From the NCBI RefSeq assembly GCF_028769735.1, contig NC_088173.1, forward strand, positions 62,404,421 through 62,468,420: a stretch of DNA of 64,000 bases, in the 5' to 3' direction. Each line of letters begins with the position of its first letter. Positions within the stretch are counted from its first letter, which is position 1. This stretch comes from Zonotrichia leucophrys gambelii. Lineage: Eukaryota; Chordata; Aves; Passeriformes; Passerellidae. A program made the position numbers and the translations under genes. The notes beneath the pieces are model-generated. The model saw nothing but the letters and a program-made list of their open reading frames with translations, had not been told where the DNA came from and did not search any database. Shown piece by piece: positions 38,173 through 50,274 of this stretch.

Positions 38173-41100
38173 GAATGAAGGTTTAGAATTAAGCAAGGGC
38201 TGTCAACCAGAATAAATACTTTTGCTTAAACAAAGATGCTGGTCCATGATTCAGATTTTTCACAGTTCTGACTTTTCCCCACTAAATAGATAAGAATACA
38301 AATACTAGAAGATATAGTGATTAGGGTGATCAAAATTATACATTAAATAAGGTAGGATTCTTCAGCCTCAGTTCAGAAGAGAACTGAGAGGTTTGACAGT
38401 GATATATAGTTTTGCTTAATAAATCATCTATGAGGCATCATTAGAAATTATGATGCACTGGATTCAAGATGTATGGAAGTGTGTTTCCTCACACTGAATC
38501 AAAAACAACTTTTTGTCAGAGATCACTTTTTGGGATGCACTCATGAATGTGGCTCACATAAATAATAAAATAAATCCCAGAATATTTCTAGTGTCATTCT
38601 TTTTATGAAGGATGTAAGAATAACATAATAATAACATATCTCTGTTTCTGCCACTCTACTACCAAAACAAATGTACTAACCACTACTGAAAACAGAATAT
38701 TGTGTTGAAAGTCCCCTTCTCTCTCTAAAAAACTCTAAACCAAACACACACCAAAACAAAATTAACAGAAACTTCAGCCCTCAACTCCACTATTTTGTTA
38801 GCTAAGAAAGTAAAAACTGTGCTTCAGGAAGTGTTTTCTGATAGTCAATGCTTTTGATAGTGTTTCTCCAGGAGAGTGAGAAAAAATAATTTATGCCTGA
38901 CCACAATTACTCCTTGGAAATCTACAGCTGCAAGTCTTCTAGTGAGAAAACTTTCCAGAGAAAAAAAATAGAAAATGGGGGAGAAAAAGTTGGATTTTTT
39001 TTTTTAATCCAGTTTGTAAGAAATTTACCAATTAGACTCCAAAACTCTGTGCCTCAGGGAACACACGGCTGAACTCACAGAATTATGTAAGTTACAAGCC
39101 CTAAAACAGACTGCTACAGGACTTATTGGACACGTGAACAAGCACAAGTTTTAGAGACAGTAATTTATTTAACTCAGTGTCAGGTATTTGCCTTGTGCAC
39201 TCCTGAATGTGGAGATTCATACAGACAAAATGGATGACCAAGCAAACCAAAAGCATTTGCAAACAATTTTCTAAGAGTTTCTAATATTTCAAACTTTATA
39301 ATTCTGAACACAAGTACAAACAGAAGGTAGTAAAAATAGTTGAAGTATAGAGTAATATGTGAGGTGTTATCAGATGATGTTTGTGACGTTTGAAATGTAT
39401 GGATAAGTCCGTTTTATCAAATATGACGCCTAAAATATTTATCATCAGTGATGTAAGAAGAACTTCTGCTGTGTCTTCTGATACTAATGAAAAGACACAA
39501 CACTGTTTTCCCCCCAAAGACATCTAAAAATGAGTGTTTCTTCACCTTCACATTCAATTAGAGAAAGCAACTGTGTCTTCATAGGAATTAATTTTGGAGT
39601 CATTAGGAACTGTGCAGGTTAATCTACAATGATTTGAGATCAACAAAACTTTTTCTAATTTTTTAAATTTTATTTAAAATCTAGATTGATACTCATGAAG
39701 CTAACATGCATAGCAAATATTTCATTGAATACAAGTTAGTATTATTTTAGTTTAAATCATGCAGCAGTTTTTCAAAACACATTTTCATATAACATGGCAG
39801 GAAATAAGATTATTGTGTGAAGGTACATTCATTTTATTTACAATTATATTCTTTTAGGAATTATTCAGAATACCAGTGGTGTTCATCATATATATAAAGA
39901 TCACTGTTTGACAGCAATGGTACTGCAACTTCTTCAAATTCCTGAACACTTAAAACTCTGGCTTACAGAACAAAATACTCCTCACACCCCATGCAAAACC
40001 TGGGAAGTATATACTGTTTAACCTTTAAATATAGGAAATGAATAAAAGATATCATTTACACAAAATTGCATTAGCCTTGAGAAAAGTGCATTCTGGGTAC
40101 TGAAAATTGAGAAACCAGAAATTTTGATTAGGCTTAATTAACTATGTAGCTGAAAGGCTAGAAAGAAATGCCGTTATGAAAGTGATAAAAGTGAATTAAT
40201 AAAAGGATACAATATATTAATAAAAGGAGACAAATATAACTCTATTACTTTTCTTTTTGCTTTTCCTAAACATGGTGACAACTAGTGCTAAAAGAAAACT
40301 ACCACAGAAGTTTACCTCTGGATGAAATCATACTTTTTTTTTCCTCCAACTAGATCTCTCAAATCTCTCACTGTTTCAAGCTTCTTGTACTATCATCAGT
40401 AATGTCATTAAGTGCCAAATCTGCCATATCTGTCAAGAGATAAATTCTGATATTTTTCTCCTCATGCAAACGAGAAGGTTACTTTCTATCTCGAATGATG
40501 TTGCTACTGTAAAAAAAGCAGCACAGTGCAGAGATGATAACCAAGTTATCCTGCATGGAACTGCTATGTTACTCAAATAATTCAGAACTAGTTCCTTTAT
40601 TTTCATATAGCTTGATAAAAGGTTTGTTTGCAATACATGAAGCAGGGCTCTGGACTGTGGTGCAATCTACACAAGATTAGACAGGAGAACCTAAGTCTTA
40701 ACTCTCTAAACCTGAGGAATTTACAGTGTACTGTCTGACATGGAGGAGACATACTCCAGCTCCAAAGATGTATTACCACCTTTGTGGGAGTATTGATTTT
40801 CTGTAGAAAAAGCTAGGATCAGATATCATGCCTCAATGAGAGATCTCTGCCTCTGAGCACTCAAAAGCAGTCATTGCAGGCTCTTACAGCTTCTACCCTT
40901 TGTTTTCACACTAGAACTCTAGAAAGGAAAAGAATCAAATATGGCTAAAGATATTTATTTGTAATCCTTGAATCTGGCTGCCACTTATTTTAGAATAGTT
41001 CAAATTCCTACTAGAGTTTTTTTAATAAGGAAAATCTGTAAATATAAGATGTGAGAAGTTATACAATTCTTCATGCCCTACTCTGAGAAAACCGAATTAT

Positions 41101-42659
41101 CCTTTAGTCATAGAAAAATAATCTTGTCACTGCATCGCTGCAGCAGAATATATGTACATAAAAATAACTACTGAAATTCTCTTTCAGTTTACCCATGCAA
41201 TTGGAATTGATCTGCATAAGGACAAATCTGAATGGAATTTTTCCCGGTATACTTAAATTACAACCAGGAAAACTGAGGAAGCCTTCTTAATATTTTAATT
41301 TTTTTTTTTTTATAAATTCCATCCCCTACTGGATATCCAGATTCTAGTGCATTCTAATATAGACTTGGTTGGAATGCTAAAAATTTAATATGTTGCAAAT
41401 CTCTCTTCTTGAAAAAGAAATCTCTTAAGACTGAATTGCACTGATTTCAGAGCTGCAAAGGATCTGCCCTAATGCATGATTTTATTATAATTGTGACAAA
41501 TAGCTGTGCATAATTTCACTGTTTATAGATATACAACATTGTTACCCCAATTACACTAAATATCCCCCAGAATACCTTTGTTTAAGATGTAAAGGAAAGC
41601 AGTCTTCCTTTGACAGGTTTTTGTCCATTTTTTCCTCTTCAAACTTTCCCAGAAACTTCTATTTTCTCTTGTTGACCTAAAAGTCATTACAGAGCATTTA
41701 CCCTCTTGCTCTCAATAGTACTTAAAGACTTAAAAAGTTTTTCCTGGGGAGAAAAAGGAGCAATCAGTGTTGGATTAACACAGCAAAGGTTGGACATACA
41801 TGACAGCAGTATCTCAAGCCTCCCCTTGCTCCACCTTCCCAATCCACAAGAAAGATATACAGTGACCCAAGAGCAGCAGCAATTTAGTTCAAAGAGAAAG
41901 TCTGAGATTTAAAACCTGTCCTGAGAAATTATAATACTTTCCAGTGCCTATTGAAACCATCAGTGCTTATAGAGATGCTATTTGGAGATTATAAAAACAT
42001 ATATTTTAAACTGGAGTGGCATGGAAGTTTGTTGACCAAATCCTCAGCTGCAATAAATCAGCACGTAATCTATACAGGAGAAATCCATTCTCCTAAGTGT
42101 CCTTTTTGGTTTACATGATGATATTGCCATAGCTTGTATTCAATAGCTAGTTCATCACAAAAAATTGCAAACTATAGTGTATGGCCCCAGGTTTTTTAGG
42201 AAATTGATTAGAGGCTTGTGTAGCTGATGTTTTCAACAGCAATTTTGGATTTAAACCATAGGGCCCTCCTTTGGAGACCTGAAGACAGAGCTATTGAGAA
42301 CAGCTTTTCAAATAGCCTGGTCAACCTGGTGAGTAGAGCTCTAATCTAGGAACTGATTATGGAAGGAAATTAAAACCCACAGTCAGGCAAAGAAGTAGTG
42401 GGTAGGTGGCAGATGCAGGAGAGAACTCCAGAGTAATAAGAGAAAGTGAAAGGAGGTCCATCTCAAGTATGTTATATGAACAGAAAGGCACACAGCCAGG
42501 GAAACAAAGAGCAAAGACTGAAACTGTGCATATGTTTGCATATCTACATACCTTACATCATTTTGATTACTCAGCTGTAGTGGGACAACTCATACAAATA
42601 GGTTATTGCAAGAATGTATGGATACACGCTCTTCAGGGAAGACATATCAAGAAGACAAC
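38173..42659. other. Intergenic DNA
   Basis: AT-rich with nothing recognised. A small direct repeat ATTAATAAAAGGA occurs near 40195-40230. Confidence 0.5.
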
Positions 42660-44140
42660 AAAGGGGGTAAGGGACCGGTGAAGGAGTAGCTCAGAAGTGT
42701 GCAAGCGCTTCTGTGAGACAGACAACAATTTATATGAGAGTTTACAACTCAGGATCAAGGGAGAGGCCAGCAAGGCAGGGGTTTGTTACAGTTCACCTGA
42801 TCAGGGTGAGGACATGAATAAAGCTATTTTGAAATAAGAAATTCTGGGAGACAGACCCCAGTTCTCATAAGGGAGTACTTTGGCATTTTCTGGTAGGTCA
42901 CCATGACAGGATTTTTGTGAGGGGTAACTTGTTGATGTAAATACTGATACTGTACTGTTAAGTACATCTGGACCAGCTGCTCAGAAACAAGGAGGAACCA
43001 GTTGAGGACATGTTACTCAATGTCTTGGAGCAATGTCAAAGGTAACTTTGACTGGAACAACCAGGAATTAGTGGAGTTCAAGATCCCAAGGAGAATGAAG
43101 GAGATAAGCAGAGTCTACAGTCTGCACTTAAGGCAAGCAGCTTTCATTTTATTCAGGGAACAGGATCATGTGGAGGAGGCATTTTAAAGGGCAAAGATGA
43201 TCAAGAAGGTTGCGAAAGACACCAGTTAAACACAATAATAGTCCATCCTGAGTCCCAGGAGAACAAGCAAATGTCTCAGATGGCCAGTCCAACTAAATAG
43301 AGAGCTCATGATGGAATTCAAACAAGATAAAAAAAAAACAAAGGGCAGTGTACAGGATTGAGGAGACGCTACTAAAGAGAAATATAGAAGCATTGTTTAG
43401 CCATGCAGGGATGTAGTTAGGTGAGCTGCAGCTCTCTTGGAAACCTGTTAGGGATGACAAAGGCAACAAGAATTGCTTCTAGCACTGCAGTAGTATGCAA
43501 GTATAGTTAGTGTTGGAGGGGGTCGGAGATTTAGTGACAGCAGATGTGTAAGGAGGAGGTGCTCAATGCCACCTTTGTCTCAGTCTTTGCTGAGAATTTC
43601 TCACACACACCTGTGCTGTGAAAGGATTCAGAAAGAAGGACAGAAAATACTGCATGAGAATAAAGATGTGTTTGCTTCAGACAACGAAACCCATGAAAAT
43701 CCAAATGCTCAGATGAGCTGAGTCCGAGGGTACCAACAGAGGTGGCCAATGTCCTTGGGATGGCTGATGTCAGTCATCTTTGACAGGTCATGGAAATCTG
43801 AGAACTGGAGAAAGGATAATATTGCAGTCATATTCAAGATGACCAGTGTGTCAATTTCAGAAAACTTCAGACCAATGAGACTAATATTTTGCCTGGGAAA
43901 AATCAAGGCAGAAGTCTTCCTGAAATATAATTCTGGGCATATGAAGAACAAAGTGCTTGGGAAGAGTCAATACTTAACAAGTGTAAATGATTCTTTGAGA
44001 AACATCTTTGCCTGCTTTGATAAAAAAAATGATTTTATTAATGAGGTTAAACTAGTGGAAGTCATTTACCTTGATTTTAATCAATGCTTTCAACACTGTC
44101 TCCTGCCTTATCCTTATATCCCAGTTACAATATTATAGTC
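42660..44140 (+). mobile_element. Very old CR1 LINE relic with RT domain remnants
   Basis: Blocks in CR1 ORF2 order are readable. GGAGTTCAAGATCC followed by a CTGCACTTAAGGCAAGCAGCTTTC-like stretch lies near 43073-43150. A block with AACTAAATAGAGAGCTCATGATGG and GCCATGCAGGGATG lies near 43290-43415. A KEEVLNATFVSVFAENF-like frame is at about 43550-43600. A SENWRKDNIAVIFK-like frame is near 43795-43835, and a YLDFNQCFQHCLL frame near 44068-44105 corresponds to the RT motif normally reading YLDFSKAFDTVSH. Substitutions and indels are heavy, and everything after the last motif is missing. The 129-codon frame at 43749-44138 is this relic, not a host gene. Confidence 0.8.
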
Positions 44141-47100
44141 TGGATGGATGAATAAAAATAAAAAAATCTAAGTGGGTAAAAACCACCCCAAATCTGATAG
44201 AAAACAGAAGGTGATATTTACACTTCCCCTACCTAGAAGCCATTGACAAGTGGAGGAGTTTATCCTACAACCTGTCCTGTTAAAAAATGTTACCATCTTT
44301 TTGCCTTTTTTGGCAAACCAACCTTCTGCCTCTATGTGTCTACTTCCTATTTTGTTTCTTGTAAACGTGAAATGAGACCATACAGTTTGGTCTTTTTCAT
44401 CCAAACTGTACAATGTTGTTCTGAGCTGAGATACAAATAAGCAGAGCAGTGCTGCTGTGCAGAGGGGCTAAAGGCTATTGCTATGGTGTTGTCAAGACTC
44501 AGGAGTAGCTCTGCACGTCACCAAACTGCCTTTTGTAAGAAATCCTCTCTTCTCATGTTCAATGTTTTAGTGCCTATACTGTTTGAGGAAAAAAAACCAC
44601 TGCTTTTCCATCAAACATTGTGCCAGCCTAACACAGCAAGATTTTAAACTAAAGATATAATCAAGTGCTTAAGGGCAAGCTTAACCTTAGCGAAGAAAGT
44701 GATACCAAACAGCACAGTGTAACTGCTCTTTGACCACTAATCTACTGCTTGGCTATTATTCTCTCAAATTAAACATTTAAATCCATGTTACTTAGCATCC
44801 TTAGCATTACTCTGACATCCACAGATGCCGAGTTCCAGTGTATCAGTAGCTTTGAAAAAAAGCTGAATTTGCATTCATTAATCAACATTGTGATAGGCAA
44901 TTTGAATGCATGCAGACACAGATCATGCATGTGAATATCTCTATACAGTATCAAATGTTCAGTAAGCAGCTGTACATACAAATGTATAGCCAAGGAATGA
45001 TAGACCAAAATCAGGTTCTGAAAAGCTATAAGGGTGAACTACTCTAGAAGAGTCAATTTTCAGTACCAATTATGTTGCACAGCCCTTGAAGTATTGCAGC
45101 CACACTCTCTTAATTATATTCTTTGCTTACACACTGTACTGAGGTCTTAAAATCCCCTGGTCCTTGAATTGTTGTTAAAGTAGCCTCACTGATTTTTGTG
45201 GGATTTTCTTAGGTCACAATTATTGATTTTTATTTGTTCATTATCAGCACATTATTCAGGATATTTTACATTTTTCAGCTGGTTATGTGTTAGATTCTTT
45301 CTCCCTCAGATCACCAATGATGCATTTATGGATATTCAAGATAATCCATAATACATATATAATCAGAATTTCACCTCTACACTATTGCAAGATAAAATTG
45401 CATGCAACAAAATTATTCTTTAACCTACTCTGAATTTATTTTTTAAGGTCATATTTACATTTCTCAAGAATTACTAGTTTTTATACACCCCTTCCCTACC
45501 ATTTTTCCAGTCAACTATTTTTAGTTTACAAATTTAAATCAAGTGAGACTGTCTTACTCTGTGACATATCAAAATATAATTACACATTCTGGTAGTCAGC
45601 TGAACCTTGTCCCTAATTTGCATCCTATCTTGAGCAATTTATTTTCCCACTTGTCATGAAACTTATGACTTGAGCTGATCTTTTCTAGATTGCTTGGCAA
45701 AAGTGAATAATTAGAAATATAGCTCCATCTGCATTAGAAGAGTTTTTGTCCAAATTTTGGATTTAGGCATGTTATATGCCTCCCTAAAACTCTTCAAAAG
45801 GAGTGCAAAAGATAAAAAATTAAGGTGAAGATAATTAGCTACCATCTTGGAAATTAGTGAACCTTATAACTTCTAATGTATCATTAAATAATTTTATTCT
45901 CATTTAAGACTGATTTTACTAAATATCCTTACTGGAATTTTTTCTAGTTCCAAGGAAATTTCATTTATTCCTATCATGATGCATAAAATATTATATTCTT
46001 TGAGGAAAGGGTCTAAGCTTTTGTTTTAATGTTAAACTGTGTTTAATAAAACAGGTTTGAGAAAATAAAATCACTTACTTGTCAAGCATAGCAAACCTGC
46101 TGTTTTGAAGTAACATTAACAAGCCACTTACTGATTCAGTAAAGCAGATATTAAAACTCTGCACACACAGCTATGTTTGTCTTAAATTCCAAGAGCAAAG
46201 CAGTGTTCAGGATATTGTAAGAATTTTTGATATGTGACCAATTATGTAACAAGATATGCCAAGAAACTTCATAACTAAAAATCAGGGCATATGAGACATA
46301 ATTAAAATGCACATATTTAACAACATATTTTTTTTTAATTCTCTGTAAACTGTACAAGAAATGGAATATCATAAGGTAGCCAGAGACTTGAGTTCCTTGA
46401 GTGTATAATAAGAAGGGAATATACTCTTGCTCAGATCAATCTATGCAACAGTGACAATTGACCACCTTTCTTAAAAAAAGTGTGCCTTCCTATAAATCCT
46501 CCAGGTCAGAATAGGGCATGATCAACACTCCAGCGTGACACAGGGAAGGGCTGAAAAGTGAGAAATTCACAAAAGTAAAGCTAGCCTAAGAATGTCACTC
46601 ACTCCACATCCTTTGAGGTTTTTTCATGGAGTTAGAAAAACAGAACATCCTTTGAGCTGAACTGGAGGAGTTTGTTTCCCAGTTCATAAAAAATCACATA
46701 GGTGACATTGACTGTCCTAATAGAGTTCTGTTGGGTTTGGAAAGGACGAGGAAGAGCACATCTCTGTTATGAACCTACCAATGCTGCCCCTTAATATGCC
46801 TCAAACCTACACTGCCTCACTGCTACTTTTTTTTATGTTCTTACCAGAAGACAGAACATTTTTTGTTTGGAAAGACAAGGACAGAGCTGCCTAATACAAA
46901 CTGAGTTTGATTAATGAATACAGAAAAGGTTCTGAATGCTCTTGTTTTCCACAGAGTCTCTCCTCCCACCCTCATAAATACTATAGCTTTATATTTACAA
47001 GAATTTGATGAGAATGAAGAGATATTATCATAATTGTACCTCAAGAATCAAGAGGGAAATTGCTTTTCCCTTAATATAATTTAGTATTAGAAATAGTGGT

Positions 47101-47239
47101 ACAAAGCAGATGAGAACATAAGACTGGAACAGGTCTGATATTGGGGCCACCAGGAGTGTTTGAACTGCAGAACTTGGTGACACATAGTTGTCATTGCCAT
47201 TAGCAGTGGTAAAGGGCCTCACTTTTATTTCTGATGGTC
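44141..47239. other. Intergenic DNA
   Basis: AT-rich with no recognised gene or repeat. Positions 46500-46820 are somewhat richer in GC but have no identity I can name. Confidence 0.5.
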
Positions 47240-47500
47240 ACCACTTGCAGTCATCATCAGAGCAATGCTTTGCCTTTGTATTGCTGCTCACAGCCCTGTG
47301 AGCTCAATGATCCAGCCTTGCACCTTAGTATCCTTTTACCAAGTGCACAACTATATCTAACTTGGATTTCAGAATACCATAAGGAACTAGGTAAAAAGCC
47401 TTACTAAAAGTAAGTATACAGCATCTCCTGTGATCTCTGTTTCCATTTAGCCAGTCATTTCACCACAGAATGTTTTCCCTATCTTCCTCTACAATACCGA
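47240..47500 (-). mobile_element. Old CR1 LINE relic (RT region)
   Basis: The reverse complement contains TTCTGTGGTGAAATGACTGG, then TATACTTACTTTTAGTAAGGCTTTTTAC, then CAAGGCTGGATCATTGAGC. These match in order the CR1 reverse-transcriptase stretch that normally encodes FYD-K-TR, VYLDFSKAFD and NWLDGR. It is heavily mutated and non-coding now. Its limits are approximate, and the relic may reach about 47100. Confidence 0.6.
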
Positions 47501-48653
47501 AATAGCTTCTGATCATCTGCTATAAGTGAAAAGGGCCCAAAAGACCCGGGGTCATCCCCACCAGAGTCATGCCCCACTAAACAGCTGTACCTCATTTTCC
47601 CTACACCTCCTTTTGCTGCTGAGCTACCTACAGAAACTCTTATTTTCTTTCACTTGCTCCTTAGTTTCTGGTTCAGCTAGGCTTTGGCTTTCCTAGACCT
47701 ACTCCTGCATGCTCGGGCAAAAGCTTTAAATTTTTTGCAGGCAACCTACTACCATTTTCACTTTCTGTGTGACTCCCTTTGATGACTAAATTCAGTGATC
47801 ATAACTGATAGCATCACTTTTGATCCCTCAGTGAGTTCATAGCAGTATTAGCATGCAAATTTTCTTAAACTTTTACATACACAACAATAAACTGAGTAAT
47901 AAATTGAGGAGAGCACACCAAAAGAAAGAAATCAGCCCACAATGTTTTGCAACTTAATAATTGATTAAATATTTGTCCTTGAATTGTCACATACTCATAT
48001 ACATAAAAATTACTCTTGTTCCGTATTCACTAAAATCAGTTTACAAGAATGAAATATTAACATAGATACAGAAAGTATTTGAACAAGAATTTGAAATAAG
48101 AAAATATGAGGATGGAGTAAAATGAAGCAAAAGATTTTCAAATGATCTATAACAAAGAAAATTGCCTGAAAGGCAGATTTCTTTCTAAAGTAAAAAAATG
48201 GAAGCTGCTGTTTCTTGTTTTTGTTGTTATGGTTGTAATTATTTATAATGATAAAGCCCAGAGGCACATTATAGCAACTATTGTGCAAAAGCACAGTTCT
48301 GTAATATGAAATAAAGAGCCTGAAAGTACATTAGTGCAAAGGGATGTTGAGAGCCATGCTCCATGATGGGTTATTACTCCTTTATTTATATCCTTGTTTT
48401 CTAGTGGTTGGTAACATAAAATGTTTAGAGTTCAGGAACTGTTGTCCTACATCAGAAGATGGACAGTTAAGGACTGAGACTTTATCATTGAGGATTCTGT
48501 ATGGATTATCAAACCTGGATTTTTCTCAGAGAACACAACGTAAAGTTGATACCTCTTGCAGCTTTAGATCTATTTATCAGAAGTTCAGTCCCATGACCCC
48601 TCCTCCCTTTTCCACTGGCCTTCACTGGACCCTTTCAAATGTACTAGATAAGT
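47501..48653. other. Intergenic DNA
   Basis: Nothing was recognised. The 134-codon frame starting at 48344 runs into the A/C-rich tract and has no domain. Confidence 0.5.
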
Positions 48654-48955
48654 CACACACACAGATACAAGAGGCACATAACAAAACCAGCAACAAAAGC
48701 CCAAAAACTGAATCAAAACCCCCAAAATATTCTACTCCAAATAAGTGAACAAAGGACAATCCAAAAACCCCAAAACATACCACACTAGAAAATAAAATTA
48801 CAAGGCAAAAAAAAAAAAAAAACAACTAAATCCAAAGCTACACAAAAAACTCAACCAAACAAGAAAAGCCCAAAACTCCCCCAAAAACCCAAGAAAACCC
48901 CAAAACACAAAACAAACAAACAAACAGAAAAGAAATACCAAAACCCAAAGTGTCA
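48654..48955. repeat. A/C-rich low-complexity region
   Basis: About 300 bp are strongly A- and C-biased on the + strand, with repeated CCCAAAA, CAAAACCC and (ACAA)n words and an uninterrupted A run near 48808-48823. It generates spurious long frames on both strands. Confidence 0.85.
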
Positions 48956-50217
48956 AAAATAGATTGGCAAAATTGACTTACTTTAAAGAAAGACAAACAG
49001 AGCCAGTAGATACAGTAGGAATAAAAAATTTCTTTCAACATACTTGGGGCATAAGTTCACCTCAAACTGTGTCATATAATTCCAGTCTGGCTAAGTTTTA
49101 GAAAGTCTGTAGACAACTGAAATAAGATATATCCTTCAAAGACTTAGTCCTGTCTTGGAGTTTATTGTACATGACAGTTATTGTTCTGCTATAGAAAAAT
49201 TAGAATTCAGAAAGAAACCATGGTACACTCTCATCAGACATCTTACAGGCACGCACACCTGCACTAAGTGCTGGCCACAGTACACAAAATTACATTATCT
49301 CAAGACAATAAAGATGCACATGCCTTGAGGTATACTGCTGGTTTGCTTTCCACATAGTATCTGTCAAGAAGCTGGATAAGCAGGGCAAGAGATATGCTAC
49401 ACCTGCAAATTTTCCACAGACCATTCTCTGGGAATAACCAAAACCTCTTCATTAAGTTTACTACATATTGCTCTGGTAAAATCAATTTGCATATTTTGGA
49501 TAAAATAAAACACAGCTGAAATTGATGCTACATGGGCTTATAATCATAGGTGCCACAGAGCATAGGGAAGAAATCGAATATGTGTACCTCTAGTACTGAG
49601 GAAAAAAAATTAAAAACACCCCATATGCAGGAATAAAAGTGCAGAAAGCAAATCCCCAAGCACCTAGTCTTTCAGCATCTGAAGACATATCTGTTCTATG
49701 TGTTATTTTCCTTGCTTCTAACACATCTGGAAGATGACCTTAAAAATTAGTTATGCATATTTGATATCAACCTGTGGAAGAAAGTGTGTACTAAAACACA
49801 CCTCATGCTGTGTTGATGCAAGACACAGGCAATTGTTATTATTTAGAGGGCCTAGAAGAATAGAATTTGAAAGTGGTTAACTGCACAAAAAGAGCCCACA
49901 CATCCATGAACAGCTTGAATATAGGATATATGGTGTCATTCTGTCATTTAAGCTGTCTGCAGAGATCTGGAGGGTCCTTTGTCACTAAACCTCAATATTT
50001 CACTAAGACAGATGGGATCTCTGAGCAGCCTGAGTTCAAGCTCCTCTTGTAGCAGCATGCTAGCATATAAACTAGAAGCACTATATCTTTGTGGAGAAAC
50101 ACTAATAATTTTCCCTTGGTAAAACACCCTGGGTAACAATATATGATAAGATAGGAAGATACATGTAAACAGTGTATATGAGTGGAATATTGAAAGATGT
50201 TTGGGAGGATACTTCCA

Positions 50218-50274
50218 AGAAAACCCCAAACAACCAGCCCAAAAAACCCAAACCACCCAACAAACTAAAAGCAA
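50218..50274. repeat. A/C-rich low-complexity tract
   Basis: AAAACCCCAAACAACCAGCCCAAAAAACCC-type sequence, of the same character as 48654-48955. Confidence 0.8.

Noticed and set aside
37969..38215. Lys-rich frames over the A tract
   Set aside because: A product of translating poly(A) in two frames.
43749..44138. 129-codon frame that could be taken for a host gene
   Set aside because: It contains decayed CR1 reverse-transcriptase motifs (ENWRK, YLDF) and sits among other CR1 blocks in order.
47095..47235. Extension of the CR1 relic to the left
   Set aside because: Only scattered words resemble CR1, not enough to include with confidence.
48344..48748. 134-codon + strand frame
   Set aside because: Its second half is the A/C-rich tract and the first half has no recognisable domain, splice signal or promoter.
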